From assembly GCA_013177945.1 (NCBI GenBank), contig JABLXW010000008.1:124001-188000 (forward strand): a stretch of 64,000 nucleotides of DNA. The letters are read 5' to 3'. The DNA comes from Bacillota bacterium. Lineage in GTDB: Bacteria > Bacillota > DSM-12270 > Thermacetogeniales > Thermacetogeniaceae. Below, piece by piece: positions 1-9,690 of the stretch. The translations under genes were made by a program, and so were the position numbers. The stretch's first letter is position 1. Each line of letters opens with the position of its first letter. The notes beneath the pieces are model-generated. The model searched no databases, was not told the DNA's origin, and saw only the letters and a list, made by a program, of their open reading frames with translations.

Positions 1-108
1 GACCAGGTCCGCTGCGGAAAGCTGGAGAACGGTAATCGCCTGCCGGAGCTCCGGTGTCATAACCAGCTTCTGGGATTGTTCAAGATTGATTCCATAACCT
101 AAACGCAT
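1..108 (-). CDS. rpoN: RNA polymerase sigma-54 factor, N-terminus only
   Basis: Only the first 36 codons lie in the window; the gene runs off the left edge. The peptide begins MRLGYGINLEQSQKLVMTPE and continues LRQAITVLQL. This is the glutamine- and leucine-rich region I of sigma-54, the part that contacts bacterial enhancer-binding activators and holds the polymerase in the closed complex. The ATG is preceded by a purine-rich ribosome site (GGGGGAGGG) about 5 bases upstream. In many Clostridia rpoN lies next to the whiA-yvcK-rapZ and central glycolytic genes, which fits this neighbourhood. The call rests on a short but characteristic segment. Confidence 0.85.
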   Translation of the reverse strand, partial: MRLGYGINLEQSQKLVMTPELRQAITVLQLSAADLV

Positions 109-208
109 CTGACACCCTCCCCCTAACCCTCTCCTTCTTAAATTCGACCAATCTCCGGCAATTCCTGCTCCTTTTTAACATCCTATGCTGCCAGCCGGGC
201 AATGATAC

Positions 209-871
209 TCAACGGGGCCTCGGGCTCTCCCGCCGGGGGGCAGGGAGGCCATCCCCCGCCCCTCCCGGGCGCCGGTTCCGGTAAGAGGGGGCTGAGGTGA
301 TAATCCCGCCGGAAACAAGCAGCTTCAACCCCTCCTCTACGCTCATCTCAAGAAAAATCAGCTCCTCCCGGGGGGCAATTAAAAAAACCCCGGCTGTAGG
401 AGGGGTGGCAGGAAGATAAACATTTAAAAGGTCCTTTTTAATCCTCCCCTTCACCTCGGCCGGCGCCTCCCCTGTGATGAAACCGAGGGAATAGAGGCCG
501 CGCCGGGGGTATTCAAGCAAAACAACCCGCTGAAAGGCTTCCCGCCGCTGCAGGGCAAAGGCCTCCATTACCTGCTTCGTTGCGGTGTAAATGCTCTTGA
601 CAACCGGAATCCGCCGCAGCACCTCCTCGCCCCACGCCAGGAGCTTCCTCCCCACTACATTGGTTCCGAAGAGGCCCGCAAGAAAAACCAGGACGATCAT
701 GATCAGGAAGCCGGCCCCTGGTATCGTGCGGCCCGTCAGGAGCTGGATGAAATTGCGGAGAATTCCATCCACCAGGTTGAAGGAAAAGGCGAGCACATAA
801 CCGGTAATGATGAGCGGCAAAAGAACCAATAGCCCGGTCAAAAAATATTTCCGGAGAAAACGCCAAAGCAT
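209..871 (-). CDS. DUF502 family membrane protein
   Basis: The 220-residue product has two hydrophobic segments near the N-terminus (about residues 10-35 and 50-72), followed by a soluble region with the stretch RRIPVVKSIYTATKQVMEAF. That stretch is typical of the DUF502 (PF04367) inner-membrane family, whose molecular function is unknown. The C-terminal tail is Pro/Arg/Gly-rich and looks disordered. The gene follows whiA in the same direction with a gap of 16 bases, so it probably ends the yvcK-whiA transcript. Family membership is fairly sure; no function can be assigned. Confidence 0.8.
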   Translation of the reverse strand: MLWRFLRKYFLTGLLVLLPLIITGYVLAFSFNLVDGILRNFIQLLTGRTIPGAGFLIMIVLVFLAGLFGTNVVGRKLLAWGEEVLRRIPVVKSIYTATKQVMEAFALQRREAFQRVVLLEYPRRGLYSLGFITGEAPAEVKGRIKKDLLNVYLPATPPTAGVFLIAPREELIFLEMSVEEGLKLLVSGGIITSAPSYRNRRPGGAGDGLPAPRRESPRPR

Positions 872-887
872 GGAGACTACCCCCTGG

Positions 888-1859
888 TTATTTTTTCAGG
901 ATGTTCAGCCGGGCTTCCGGGCCGGTTTCCTGGTTCAAAACCCGGTCTGCGATCCGGCGCAGTTCCCGAAAGCGGTGGTTGACTCCGGACTTGCTCACCG
1001 GAGGGGAAAGGAGCCTGCCGAGTTCTCTAAAGCTCGCGTCAGGGTAAACCAGCCGGAGCTCGGCAAGGTCACGCAGATGCGGCGGCAAAGAGGAAAGCCC
1101 CCCGTGAGCCGCCAGCTGTTTGATCATTTCCACCTGCCTGAGGCCGGCCTCCACCGTTTTCGCGAGGTTGGCGGTCTCGCAGTTCACCAGCCTGTTCACA
1201 TGATTCCGCATCTCTTTCAAGATCCGGCTGTTTTCGAACTCGAGCACCGCCCGGGTCGCCCCGATAATGCGCAGAAACTCGCCCACCTGATCCGCTTCTT
1301 TGAGGTAAATCCCAAAGCTGCCCTTCCGCTCCCGCTGCCCAGGAGTCAAGCCGAACCGCGCGAGCGCCCTTTTCACCTCTTCGGCTCCCTCTGCAGTATC
1401 CAGAAGAAACTCCAGGTGGTAGGAGTGATCCGGTTTGCTGAAGTATCCGCTACCGAGAAAGCACCCCCGCAGAAAGGCACGGCGGCAGCAGCTCCGGTCC
1501 CACAAACGGAGGTCCAGGTGCTCCTTCAACCTGTTTTTGCGGCTGGCAAACCCGAGCTCCTGCAGGATAAACAAACCGTTCTGCCGGAGGGGAAGCCGGA
1601 TCACAAAAAGGTGGTGGTGACGCGGCCTGCTGCACCGGCGGACGGCAACGCTCCGATCCCACCCCAACTGCTTGGAGAGCCTGAAGACTTTCCGGGCAAC
1701 TGCCGGGCTCTCTGTTGTAATCACCAGGGCGTTTTCGGGCGACCCCAGGCAGAGGCTCCCTGCAGTGAGCGCCAGGGCGGCCAGCTCGGCGCGCCAGCAG
1801 CAGGGAGATGCCGGAAGGACCCGGGCTGCCTCCTGTTTGACCTGAACGGAAAAGGACAT
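888..1859 (-). CDS. whiA: DNA-binding protein WhiA
   Basis: WhiA is a Gram-positive regulator of cell division or sporulation genes, built from a degenerate LAGLIDADG homing-endonuclease fold plus a C-terminal helix-turn-helix. Here the N-terminus SFSVQVKQEAARVLP, the central CFLGSGYFSKPDHSYHLEF block and the C-terminal helices with KSGVNHRFRELRRIA fit the family. The product is 323 residues, a normal length. I start at the ATG at 1859 because AAAAGGTGAG lies just upstream; a TTG at 1877 is in frame but has no ribosome site. It begins 5 bases after yvcK ends and is co-directional with yvcK and rapZ, the conserved Firmicute/Actinobacterial order. Confidence 0.95.
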   Translation of the reverse strand: MSFSVQVKQEAARVLPASPCCWRAELAALALTAGSLCLGSPENALVITTESPAVARKVFRLSKQLGWDRSVAVRRCSRPRHHHLFVIRLPLRQNGLFILQELGFASRKNRLKEHLDLRLWDRSCCRRAFLRGCFLGSGYFSKPDHSYHLEFLLDTAEGAEEVKRALARFGLTPGQRERKGSFGIYLKEADQVGEFLRIIGATRAVLEFENSRILKEMRNHVNRLVNCETANLAKTVEAGLRQVEMIKQLAAHGGLSSLPPHLRDLAELRLVYPDASFRELGRLLSPPVSKSGVNHRFRELRRIADRVLNQETGPEARLNILKK

Positions 1860-1864
1860 GGCTC

Positions 1865-2884
1865 TCACCTTTTGCAAACCAGACGGATTACCGTCCGGGC
1901 TAATTTGCCAGGGTCGTGCCTGACAGGTTCCGTTTCCCTTAACGCTTCCTCCAGAAGGTCGGCCTTGATTACCCTGACTCCCATTCGGGCGAGGTTGTGG
2001 TCATCAACCACAACCAGCGCCGCCCCCTCGCGGGCGTACTTCTCCCGCAGCGCAGGCGTCACCTGCCGGGTATTCACGACAATATAGTCGATCCAGCCGG
2101 GCCCCACATGTTCATAAAGCGCCCGCAGGTGGTCGGAGGCTTTAAACCCGGTCGTTTCCCCGGGCTGGGTCATAATGTTGCAGATGTAGCACTTCACAGC
2201 CGGGGCCGCCTTTACGGCAGCCGCAATCTCCTGCACCAGCAAATTGGGCAGAACACTTGTAAACAAACTCCCCGGGCCCAGCAAAATCAGGTCTGCCTGG
2301 CCAATCGCCTTCAGGGCCTCGGGAACAGGAGCGCACTCCCCGGGGGTGATGTAAACCCGCTTCAGCGGAGCGCGGCTCTGCGAAATTTTGCTTTCTCCGC
2401 TCACGGTCGTTCCATCCTCAAGCTCCGCATGCAGAACAACCTGCCGCAGGGTGGACGGAAGGACCTGCCCCCGCACCTTGAGAACCTTGCTGACCTCTTT
2501 GATGGCAGTTTGAAAATCGCCCAGGATATCCACAAGCGCGGTGATCAGCAGATTCCCCAGGCTGTGCCCCGCCAGGCCTGCCCCCTGCCCGAAACGGTAG
2601 CAGAACAGCTTATCCATCAGGGTTTCCGTTTCCGCCAGGGCCACCAGGCAGTTCCGGATATCTCCCGGCGGAAGAATCCCGAATTCTCCCCGCAGCCTTC
2701 CGGAGCTTCCCCCATCATCGGCAACGGTGACGATTGCCGTGAGGTTTTCGGTGTATTCCTTCAAACCCCGCAGGAGGACGGGCAGTCCGGTGCCGCCTCC
2801 GATGGCCACGATGCGGGGGCCGCGCCTCAAAAACTGGCGGCGGTACAACTGCCCCAGCAGCTTTTTCACATCCTGCAGATTCAC
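1865..2884 (-). CDS. yvcK: YvcK/CofD-like gluconeogenesis factor
   Basis: The 339-residue product belongs to the CofD/UPF0052 fold that binds UDP-sugars; in Bacillus subtilis YvcK is needed for growth on gluconeogenic carbon sources and for correct cell shape. The nucleotide-binding N-terminus [20 protein letters not shown] and the next motif [14 protein letters not shown] are intact, as is GHSLGNLLI. Translation starts at a GTG that overlaps the rapZ stop codon (GTGA), so the two are probably translationally coupled. whiA follows directly. The regulatory ligand cannot be told from sequence. Confidence 0.93.
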   Translation of the reverse strand: MNLQDVKKLLGQLYRRQFLRRGPRIVAIGGGTGLPVLLRGLKEYTENLTAIVTVADDGGSSGRLRGEFGILPPGDIRNCLVALAETETLMDKLFCYRFGQGAGLAGHSLGNLLITALVDILGDFQTAIKEVSKVLKVRGQVLPSTLRQVVLHAELEDGTTVSGESKISQSRAPLKRVYITPGECAPVPEALKAIGQADLILLGPGSLFTSVLPNLLVQEIAAAVKAAPAVKCYICNIMTQPGETTGFKASDHLRALYEHVGPGWIDYIVVNTRQVTPALREKYAREGAALVVVDDHNLARMGVRVIKADLLEEALRETEPVRHDPGKLARTVIRLVCKR

Positions 2885-3798
2885 GCGGATTCCACCACCC
2901 GCGCCCTGTGGAGATCACGGTGGTACACCCGCACCTGGTAGTCGCGCCCGAGCAGGCGGGCAAGGCGCTCACTGACGGCCACAGACCGGTGCTGCCCGCC
3001 GGTGCAGCCGATTGCGGTTACGAGATGGGTTTTTCCTTCTTTTATATAGTAGGGAAGCAGAAACTTCAAGAGGCTGGAAAAGCGCCGCAGGAAGCTCTTT
3101 GTCACCGGGGCGCCCAGCACAAACTCCGACACCGGCGCATCCAGCCCGGTTAAGGGCTTCAGGTTCTCCACATAATTCGGGTTGGGGAGGAACCGGACAT
3201 CGATAACCAGATCCGCATCAAGGGGGATTCCGTACTTGTAGCCGAAGGAAAGGATGGTCACCGTGAGGTGCAGGGAGCTGTTTGAAACCCCGAAAATCCG
3301 GGTCAGGTTTTCTTTCAGGTCCCGGGGAGACATTTCTGAGGTATCAAGAATGATGTGGGCCATCCCCCGGAGTTCCTGGAGCCGCACCCTTTCGGCGCGA
3401 ATTGCCGCCAGCACGGAACCCTCCTCTCCGAGCGGGTGCTGCCGGCGGGTCTCCTTGTAGCGGCGCACCAGGGCCTCATCGGTTGCTTCGAGAAACAGAA
3501 TTTCGTATCTCATCCCTTTCTTCGCCAGGTTCTTCAACTCTTCACTTAAAGAATTGAAAAATTCTCCGCCGCGCACGTCAATAACGAGGGCAATCCGCTT
3601 CACCTTGCCCCCTGACTGCCGGCAGAGTTCTGTAAACTTCGGGATCAACATAGGCGGCAGGTTGTCAACACAAAAAAAACCCAGGTCCTCCAAACACCTG
3701 ACCGCCTGGGTCTTTCCCGCTCCTGAAAGTCCGGTAACGATCACCAGACGAATGTCCCCCGTCTCCACCACTGGCTTCACCTTCCTCCGGTTTTTCAC
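2881..3798 (-). CDS. rapZ: RNase adapter / nucleotide-binding protein RapZ (YvcJ)
   Basis: The 305-residue protein has the P-loop GLSGAGKT near residue 25 and the C-terminal signature [11 protein letters not shown] of the RapZ/YvcJ family. In Escherichia coli RapZ steers decay of the GlmZ sRNA and so glucosamine-6-phosphate synthase levels; in Firmicutes the role is less clear and is linked to competence and envelope metabolism. The GTG start overlaps the stop codon of the upstream phosphatase-like gene, and the end overlaps the yvcK start, giving a tightly packed operon. Identity is secure; the physiological role in this organism is inference. Confidence 0.93.
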   Translation of the reverse strand: MKNRRKVKPVVETGDIRLVIVTGLSGAGKTQAVRCLEDLGFFCVDNLPPMLIPKFTELCRQSGGKVKRIALVIDVRGGEFFNSLSEELKNLAKKGMRYEILFLEATDEALVRRYKETRRQHPLGEEGSVLAAIRAERVRLQELRGMAHIILDTSEMSPRDLKENLTRIFGVSNSSLHLTVTILSFGYKYGIPLDADLVIDVRFLPNPNYVENLKPLTGLDAPVSEFVLGAPVTKSFLRRFSSLLKFLLPYYIKEGKTHLVTAIGCTGGQHRSVAVSERLARLLGRDYQVRVYHRDLHRARVVESA

Positions 3799-4715
3799 TG
3801 GCTGCGCAGGGGTCTCTGGACCAGCTCGTGGCGGCGGGGCTGGCGCCGGTAAAACTCGGCAAGCTGGCGGTTCAATTCCTCCTGGTAGTTCAGTTCCACC
3901 GCATCCCCGCAGGCCACCCGCCGGGCGAGGCTCCCCAGGTCTCTCCCCACCGCCCGCGCCGGGAGCCTGAGCCCCAGCGCCCCTGCGATCGTTGCCGCGA
4001 TTTCCAGGTTGTGGACCACACCCAGGTTGACCCGGCCGGAGATCTCACAGGAGATCAAACACAAGGGGGTGGGTGAGGTGTTGTGCCGGCCCGTCAGGGG
4101 ATTTGTCCCGTGGTCTGCCGCAATGATCACCAGGGTCTCGGCCGGATCCACCCCTTCCAGAATGCACCCTACCATCCGGTCCGCCCTTTCCACGGCTTCA
4201 ATTAAGCCTGAGACATTTTTCCGGTGGCCCGCCAGGTCCACCCCGCCGTAGGTCGCGACCAGGATCCCTTCATCCATCCTGTCCAGGATCCCGAGGATCT
4301 CCTGCACCAGGAGGACGTCATCGGAGGCGTTGACCCCCTCCATCTCCAGGCGGCAGAAGGTAAGCCCCTCCGTTCCCCCCAAAACCACGGCGGCCTCATT
4401 TTTCCCGACGGCGGCGGTGGCAAGCCCCGCCGCCCGCGCCACATCCCCTACCGTTTCCACAACTTCCCCGTAATAATTATAGCACTTTCCCGGGTTCTCC
4501 AGGCCGGGCCTCAAAGCCACCACATCGGGGCTTCCCGTTCCCATCATGGCATGGGCGATCGGGGTCAGGGCGGCTCCCGCACCGATGATTTCGGTGTGGG
4601 CGACCCCGACCGCCGTCCTCCCGTGGATCCCGCTCATGACCGGAGTATCGGCCATCGTAAAGTTAACGGTATCCATCCCGTCGATCACCAGCAAAATCAC
4701 TTTTTTAACCGCCAA
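3795..4715 (-). CDS. Alkaline phosphatase superfamily metalloenzyme
   Basis: The 306-residue product starts with [15 protein letters not shown], the metal-binding first strand of the alkaline phosphatase/phosphopentomutase/sulfatase superfamily, and carries [17 protein letters not shown] near residue 200, the paired Asp-His and His metal ligands. A second conserved block reads [15 protein letters not shown]. It is close to the metalloenzyme (PF01676) group, but the substrate cannot be told. The TTG start has GGAGGT 6 bases upstream. It overlaps rapZ by 4 bases and is followed upstream by PGI/PMI and glucokinase, so a sugar-phosphate substrate is plausible but unproven. Confidence 0.7.
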   Translation of the reverse strand: MAVKKVILLVIDGMDTVNFTMADTPVMSGIHGRTAVGVAHTEIIGAGAALTPIAHAMMGTGSPDVVALRPGLENPGKCYNYYGEVVETVGDVARAAGLATAAVGKNEAAVVLGGTEGLTFCRLEMEGVNASDDVLLVQEILGILDRMDEGILVATYGGVDLAGHRKNVSGLIEAVERADRMVGCILEGVDPAETLVIIAADHGTNPLTGRHNTSPTPLCLISCEISGRVNLGVVHNLEIAATIAGALGLRLPARAVGRDLGSLARRVACGDAVELNYQEELNRQLAEFYRRQPRRHELVQRPLRSQ

Positions 4716-4739
4716 CAGGTGACCTCCTTCAAAAAGCTT

Positions 4740-5816
4740 TCAGGCAAGCCGGGCCAGCTCCTGCTTGAGGTAGTCGATAACCGCAACAGGCTTCGGGTCA
4801 ATTCCGTAGAGCAGGGCCAGGTAAACGCTCGTGTAATCTCCCAGATAGATCAGGGAAAAGAGCCTGACCAGCAGCGAGGAGCCCCTTCCCCAGAACTCGT
4901 GGATCCCGGCCACCCGGTCCTTCAAAAGGCGCTTTGTGATTTCCATCCGGGCCTGAACACGCGGGTGATCCCCCGGGTCGCGCAGGAAAATTAAAGACAG
5001 GGCGCGCAGGGCTTCGGGAGGAGCCTCAAAACCGACGACTTCATTGTGGTTCATTTCGGGGAAAGCATTCCAGTAGGCGGGGCACTTGGTGTTCTCGTTG
5101 AACTGGCCCTTCCAGCGGGCGGCGGCCACCTCCGTGGTATGGGCGGCGCCGTAAATCACCGGGATCTTTCCGTAAAGGTGCAGGGCCAGGTCCTTTGCCC
5201 GGTTGCTCTCGCGGGGGGAGGCGGGCGCCAGCTCCTCCCGCAGCTTCCGGAGCACCCCCACAAGTTCGCCGTCTTCAGGAGGCGGTACAAGGCCCAGGCG
5301 GCCCAGCATCAGGAGTGCGGGCAAAAACAGGTAGCCCAGCGCGGAGCGCGGAGGCAGTCCTGCAGGCACACGAACAACGGGAACGCCGTCCTCTCGGGCG
5401 CGCTCCGCCAGCTTCCCTCCTGTCGTGATCGCGATCCTGGCCGCCCCCCTCGCTCCGGCCGCTTCGTAAGCGCTCAGGGTTTCTTCCGTATTCCCGGAGT
5501 AGCTGGTCAGGAAAACGAGGCTCTCTTCGCTGACAAAAGCAGGCAGGGTGTAATCCCGGCAGACCAGGACAGGGATCCTGGCCTCCCGCGCCGCCACCGC
5601 CCGGACCAGGTCCCCTCCGATGGCGGAGCCGCCCAGGCCTGCCATCACCACAAGGCGCGGTTCTTTTTTCAAGACGGGAAGAGGGGTTTCCTCCCCCAGC
5701 CTGAAGGCTTCCTCGCACTGCTCGGGCAGGCCCGCCAGGGTTTCCAGCATTCCCCCGGGATCTCTTTCCCGCAGGGTTTCGGAATCGTCCAGGATTACTT
5801 TAAGCTCGCGGTCCAT
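4740..5816 (-). CDS. Bifunctional phosphoglucose/phosphomannose isomerase
   Basis: The 358-residue protein is a two-SIS-domain isomerase of the bifunctional PGI/PMI family, interconverting fructose-6-phosphate with glucose-6-phosphate and mannose-6-phosphate in the cytoplasm. Visible motifs are AGLGGSAIGGDLVR (first SIS domain, phosphosugar binding), FLTSYSGNTEETLSAYEA (the SYSGNTEE signature) and FPEMNHNEVVGFE, which holds the catalytic Glu and His. The length fits the family. The start overlaps the end of the upstream ROK kinase gene by 17 bases, so both are likely co-expressed for hexose phosphorylation and isomerisation. Confidence 0.9.
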   Translation of the reverse strand: MDRELKVILDDSETLRERDPGGMLETLAGLPEQCEEAFRLGEETPLPVLKKEPRLVVMAGLGGSAIGGDLVRAVAAREARIPVLVCRDYTLPAFVSEESLVFLTSYSGNTEETLSAYEAAGARGAARIAITTGGKLAERAREDGVPVVRVPAGLPPRSALGYLFLPALLMLGRLGLVPPPEDGELVGVLRKLREELAPASPRESNRAKDLALHLYGKIPVIYGAAHTTEVAAARWKGQFNENTKCPAYWNAFPEMNHNEVVGFEAPPEALRALSLIFLRDPGDHPRVQARMEITKRLLKDRVAGIHEFWGRGSSLLVRLFSLIYLGDYTSVYLALLYGIDPKPVAVIDYLKQELARLA

Positions 5817-6795
5817 ACTCCAGCCCCTCTCTCAATCCAAGTTTTCGGCGCGCATAGGCCGCCGCCCCGAGCACTCCGGCCCGCCCGCGCAGGGCGCCGG
5901 GAACGATTTTTAAAAAATCCCGGAGGGCGGGAAAAACATGCTGCCTCGCCTCCGCGCGGGCGGGGCCCAGCAGAAGCCCCCCCGCACCCCGCGCCACACC
6001 TCCCCCGATGACGAAGAGCGGGGGATTGAGAAGGTTGGCAATGTTTCCGATCGCCAGTCCCAGGTAGCGGCCGGCCCCGGCCAGCAGCTCGCGCGCCTCG
6101 GGATCGCCGGCGTGCGCGGCCTGCGCGACCACAGGGGCATCAACCGCCTCCGGGTCTCCCCCCGCCAGTTCGAAGATCCTGCGCCCCTTTCCGGCCGCAA
6201 TCAGCTCAAGCGCCTTTTTCCTCAGGGCGCGCCCTGAGGCAACCGCCTCCAGGCACCCCCGGTTTCCGCAGGAGCAAAGAGGCCCGCCGGGCTCCACCAC
6301 CAGGTGCCCGATCTCGCCCGCCCCTCCGAAGGCGCCAGAATAGATGTCGCCTCTCAGAATCAACCCGCCGCCGACTCCGGTGCTTACCGTAATAAAAACA
6401 AGGTCCTCGTAGCCCTGCCCCGCTCCGTAAAGGTGTTCTCCAAGGGCTGCGAGATTGGCGTCGTTCTCCAGGAAAACGGGAAGCCCCAGCGTGCTCTGGA
6501 GGATTTCCTTCAGGTTGACATCGTGCCACTGCAAGTTGGGAGCAAAAAAAATCCGGCCGGTGCGGGGGTCAAGGGGGCCGGGTGCACCCACCCCGATTCC
6601 CGCGATCCTGCCTTCCTGCCGCGCCCCTGGGGGCAAGACCGCCTCCAGACTTGCCAGAATGTTGGCAACTACCCTGTCTTTCCCCCGGGCTGCCTCCGTT
6701 GGCCGGACGTCCCTGTTGATAATCCGATCCCCGGGGCCCACGAGGGCAGAATAGATTTTCGTGCCGCCCAGGTCCACAGCCAGAACATAATTCAT
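5800..6795 (-). CDS. glcK: ROK family glucokinase
   Basis: The protein phosphorylates glucose (or a related hexose) with ATP. The chosen start, ATG at 6795, gives 331 residues beginning MNYVLAVDLGGTKIYSALVG, with AGAAGGAG about 8 bases upstream; a longer reading adds 55 unlikely residues overlapping the HAD gene. The ATP-binding loop DLGGTK, the sugar-binding ENDANLAALGEHLYGAG, the STGVGGGLI loop and the ROK zinc motif CSCGNRGCLEAVASG are all present. It precedes PGI/PMI, so glucose-6-phosphate can be isomerised at once. The precise sugar is inference. Confidence 0.88.
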   Translation of the reverse strand: MNYVLAVDLGGTKIYSALVGPGDRIINRDVRPTEAARGKDRVVANILASLEAVLPPGARQEGRIAGIGVGAPGPLDPRTGRIFFAPNLQWHDVNLKEILQSTLGLPVFLENDANLAALGEHLYGAGQGYEDLVFITVSTGVGGGLILRGDIYSGAFGGAGEIGHLVVEPGGPLCSCGNRGCLEAVASGRALRKKALELIAAGKGRRIFELAGGDPEAVDAPVVAQAAHAGDPEARELLAGAGRYLGLAIGNIANLLNPPLFVIGGGVARGAGGLLLGPARAEARQHVFPALRDFLKIVPGALRGRAGVLGAAAYARRKLGLREGLEYGPRA

Positions 6796-6875
6796 CGGCC
6801 TTACTCCTTCTTCTCCTTGTGGCCGGCCTGCCCTGCTTCCCCTGGCAGCTCCGGCTGCCGGTTTTATTTTATCTT

Positions 6876-7781
6876 TTATCCCTTTGCATCGCAAGCAGGA
6901 GGATCGGCGAGAGAATTCGCCGGCGCAGCCCTGCCGCCCTCCGCGCGGGAGGGAGAGCACTCGTTCCCCAAAATGAAGGTTTCAAGGGCAACGGCAACCC
7001 CGTCCTCGTTGTTCGAAAGGGTTACCCAGCGGGCGCGGCGGCGCACCTCGGGGCGGGCGTTCGCCACCGCAACGCCAAGCCCGGCGAACTCCAGCATTTC
7101 AATGTCGTTGAAGCTGTCCCCGAGGGCCATCACCTCTTCCCGTCTCACATCCAGCCGCCCCGCCAGCTCCCGGAGCGCCTGGCCCTTGGTGGCCTGGGGG
7201 TGAACGACCTCCAGGTAGCAGGGTTTGGACTTCGTGAGGTGCGCCTCTTCCCCCAGCATTTCCCTCAATTCCTGCGCAAATTCGTCCAGAACGGGTTCGG
7301 CCTCAATCAAAAGCAGCTTCAAGGGATTCCCCCGGGCAAGCAGGTCCTCCAGATCTGCAACCTGGCGGCAGGGAACCCTTGCGAAAGCGGCGTAGTGGGC
7401 GCCCCGGGGCGTGATCCTCTCCACATACAGTTCGTCATCCAGGTAGAAGTTGACCTGAACCTTTTTCCGGCGCCCGAATTCGATCACCCGGCGCGCCGCC
7501 CCAACGGCCAGGGGGCGATGGTAGACGACCTCCCCGGAAAGGGCGTTTTTGACAAGGGCGCCCTGGTAGGTAATGAGCGGGAGGTCGAAGCCAAGCTGCC
7601 GGGCATAGGGCCTTGCCGAGCGGAACATCCTTCCCGTCGCGAGGGTGACGGCAACGCCCCGCTCCATGACGGCCTTTACAGCCGCCCGGGTCCGCGGGGA
7701 AATGGTCAGGTCGTCCCGGAGCAGGGTGTCATCCAGATCGATTGCCACAAGTTTAATGCTTCCCGCCTTCGCATCTCTCAC
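6876..7781 (-). CDS. Cof-type HAD-IIB phosphatase
   Basis: The 301-residue product has the HAD motif I IDLDDTLLRDD (nucleophile and acid/base Asp), motif II TLATGRMFRSA, a C2B cap domain and the C-terminal motif III/IV block MALGDSFNDIEMLEFAG. This is the Cof/YbiV subfamily, which dephosphorylates sugar phosphates or related metabolites. The GTG start overlaps the uvrC stop by 4 bases (GTGA). The gene is oriented with uvrC and the sugar genes. The substrate cannot be predicted. The last 15 residues or so, after GNECSPS, look unstructured. Confidence 0.85.
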   Translation of the reverse strand: MRDAKAGSIKLVAIDLDDTLLRDDLTISPRTRAAVKAVMERGVAVTLATGRMFRSARPYARQLGFDLPLITYQGALVKNALSGEVVYHRPLAVGAARRVIEFGRRKKVQVNFYLDDELYVERITPRGAHYAAFARVPCRQVADLEDLLARGNPLKLLLIEAEPVLDEFAQELREMLGEEAHLTKSKPCYLEVVHPQATKGQALRELAGRLDVRREEVMALGDSFNDIEMLEFAGLGVAVANARPEVRRRARWVTLSNNEDGVAVALETFILGNECSPSRAEGGRAAPANSLADPPACDAKG

Positions 7782-9628
7782 CGCACTTCACCCCTTCCTC
7801 TCCCGGCGGCGCCGTGGAAAAATTCATACAGTGCTGCGGCCGCCTTTTTGTTCATCCCCGGCACACCTGCCAGTTCATCAAAACTTGCAGCCCGCAGGCG
7901 GGCAAGGGAACCAAAGTGCTTCAGGAGAGCCTCGCTGCGCTTCCTTCCGATCCCCGGCACCTCCGCCAGGGCCGAGGCCGTCATCTTTGAGGTCCGCAGC
8001 TTCTCCTGGTAGGCGCGGGCAAAACGGTGGGCCTCATCCCGCGCCTGCTGCAGGAGGTGAAGGCCGGGGTGGTCGCCGGGCAGGGAAAGAGGGTCTTTGG
8101 CGCCGGGGCGGAAGATCTCCTCTTCTTCCTTTGCCAGGGCCGCCACTTCAACCTCCGGATGCCCCGCCTCCCCAAGCACGGCCAGGGCGGCGCGCAGCTG
8201 CCCCTTGCCTCCGTCGATCACCAGCAGGTCCGGGAGCGGCTCCCTTGCGGCCCGGGCAAGGCGGCGCCTGAGCACCTCCTGAAGCGCAGCGCAGTCATCC
8301 CCGGCAGCCTCCCCCCGGATCCTGTAGCGCCGGTACCCCTGCTTATCGGGCAACCCCCCGGTAAAGCGGACAAGGGAACCCACCGTCTCCCGGCCTCCAA
8401 AGTGAGAAATATCGATGCACTCCAGGCGCCGGGGCGGATTCTTCAGGTCCAGCGCCCTTTGAAGCTCCAGCACCAGCAGGTGCCCCTTCTCACGGGTGCT
8501 GAAAATCCGTTTCTTGCGCCGCTGGGCGTAAAGGGTGGCATTCTCCAGGGCGAGCCGGAGAAGCTCCCGGCCGCGCCCGCGCCGGGGGTGGCAGATCTCC
8601 ACTTTGCCCCCCCGCTCCCGGCTGAGCCAGGCCGCCAGGAGTTCGGCTTCAGGAAGGGGGGCGCTGACGAAAATCACGGCGGGGATCTCCCTCCCGGCGT
8701 GGTAGTAGTGCTTCATAAAGGAAGCCAGAATTTCTCCCGGCTGCATCTCCTCGGTGCCTGTCAAAAAATAGTGCTCCTCCGCCACCAGCTTTCCCCCCCG
8801 GACCCGGAAGAGGAGCACGCAAACCTCGTCCAGGAAGGCGCCGAGGGCCAGCACATCCTCGTCGCGCCCCGCCGCCCGCGCCACCCGCTGCTGCTCCCGG
8901 AACTTTTTCAAGGCCGCCAGCTGGTTCCGCAGGCGGGCGGCGCGCTCAAAATCCCAGGCGGCGGCAGCCTCCTCCATCTGAGCCGTGAGGCGCTTTTCCA
9001 CTTCCCGGGTTTTCCCTTCCAGGAAAAGGAGAAGCTGCTCGATCATCTCCCGGTAATCCCCGGGGGAAACCCCGCCGGTGCAGGGCGCCAGGCAGTTTTT
9101 GATCTGGCCGTTGAGGCAGGGTCTCCCCCGCGGGGCAAGGGTTTTGTCGGGACAGGTGCGAAAGGGAAAAAGCTTGCGCAGCAGGCTCACCGTTTCCTTG
9201 ACGGCGCTTACATCAGGATAGGGGCCGAAGTAGCGCGACCCGTCCCGGACCAGGTTCCGGGTGATCATCACCCGCGGGAACTCCTCCGCCGTCACCCTTA
9301 AGTAGGGATAGGACTTGTCATCTTTTAAATTTATGTTAAACTTGGGGCGGTACTCCTTGATGAGGTTGCACTCCAGGACAAGGGCCTCCACCTCGGACTC
9401 GGTTACGATGTATTCGAAGCCCGCTGCCTCGCAAAGCAGCCGCCGGATCCGCGCGGAGTGGCCCTTCGCCTGAAAATAGGAGCGGAGGCGGTTCCTGAGA
9501 GAAACCGCTTTCCCCACGTAGATCACGGCGCCCGCCCGGTTCCGGAAGAGGTAGACACCGGGCCTGTCGGGGACGAGTTCGAGCTCCTCTTTCAGTTCCG
9601 ATTTCAGCTCTGTCTTTGCTCCCGTCAC
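7778..9628 (-). CDS. uvrC: Excinuclease ABC subunit C
   Basis: UvrC makes the 3' and 5' incisions in nucleotide excision repair. The N-terminal GIY-YIG nuclease is visible as PGVYLFRNRAGAVIYVGKA; the UVR motif that contacts UvrB lies near residue 210 (WDFERAARLRNQL); the RNase H-like C-terminal nuclease holds LECIDISHFGG and LVIDGGKGQLRAA; a helix-hairpin-helix pair ends the protein (VPGIGRKRSEALL). I place the start at the GTG at 9628 because GGGAGG precedes it; a TTG 12 bases upstream is part of that ribosome site. Length 616 is normal. uvrA lies 62 bases upstream. Confidence 0.95.
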   Translation of the reverse strand: MTGAKTELKSELKEELELVPDRPGVYLFRNRAGAVIYVGKAVSLRNRLRSYFQAKGHSARIRRLLCEAAGFEYIVTESEVEALVLECNLIKEYRPKFNINLKDDKSYPYLRVTAEEFPRVMITRNLVRDGSRYFGPYPDVSAVKETVSLLRKLFPFRTCPDKTLAPRGRPCLNGQIKNCLAPCTGGVSPGDYREMIEQLLLFLEGKTREVEKRLTAQMEEAAAAWDFERAARLRNQLAALKKFREQQRVARAAGRDEDVLALGAFLDEVCVLLFRVRGGKLVAEEHYFLTGTEEMQPGEILASFMKHYYHAGREIPAVIFVSAPLPEAELLAAWLSRERGGKVEICHPRRGRGRELLRLALENATLYAQRRKKRIFSTREKGHLLVLELQRALDLKNPPRRLECIDISHFGGRETVGSLVRFTGGLPDKQGYRRYRIRGEAAGDDCAALQEVLRRRLARAAREPLPDLLVIDGGKGQLRAALAVLGEAGHPEVEVAALAKEEEEIFRPGAKDPLSLPGDHPGLHLLQQARDEAHRFARAYQEKLRTSKMTASALAEVPGIGRKRSEALLKHFGSLARLRAASFDELAGVPGMNKKAAAALYEFFHGAAGRGRGEVR

Positions 9629-9690
9629 TTTTCCTCCCAACCCTCTTCAAAAATCCTTAGCAAGGGAGCAGCCTCTTCTCCGGCCCCTCT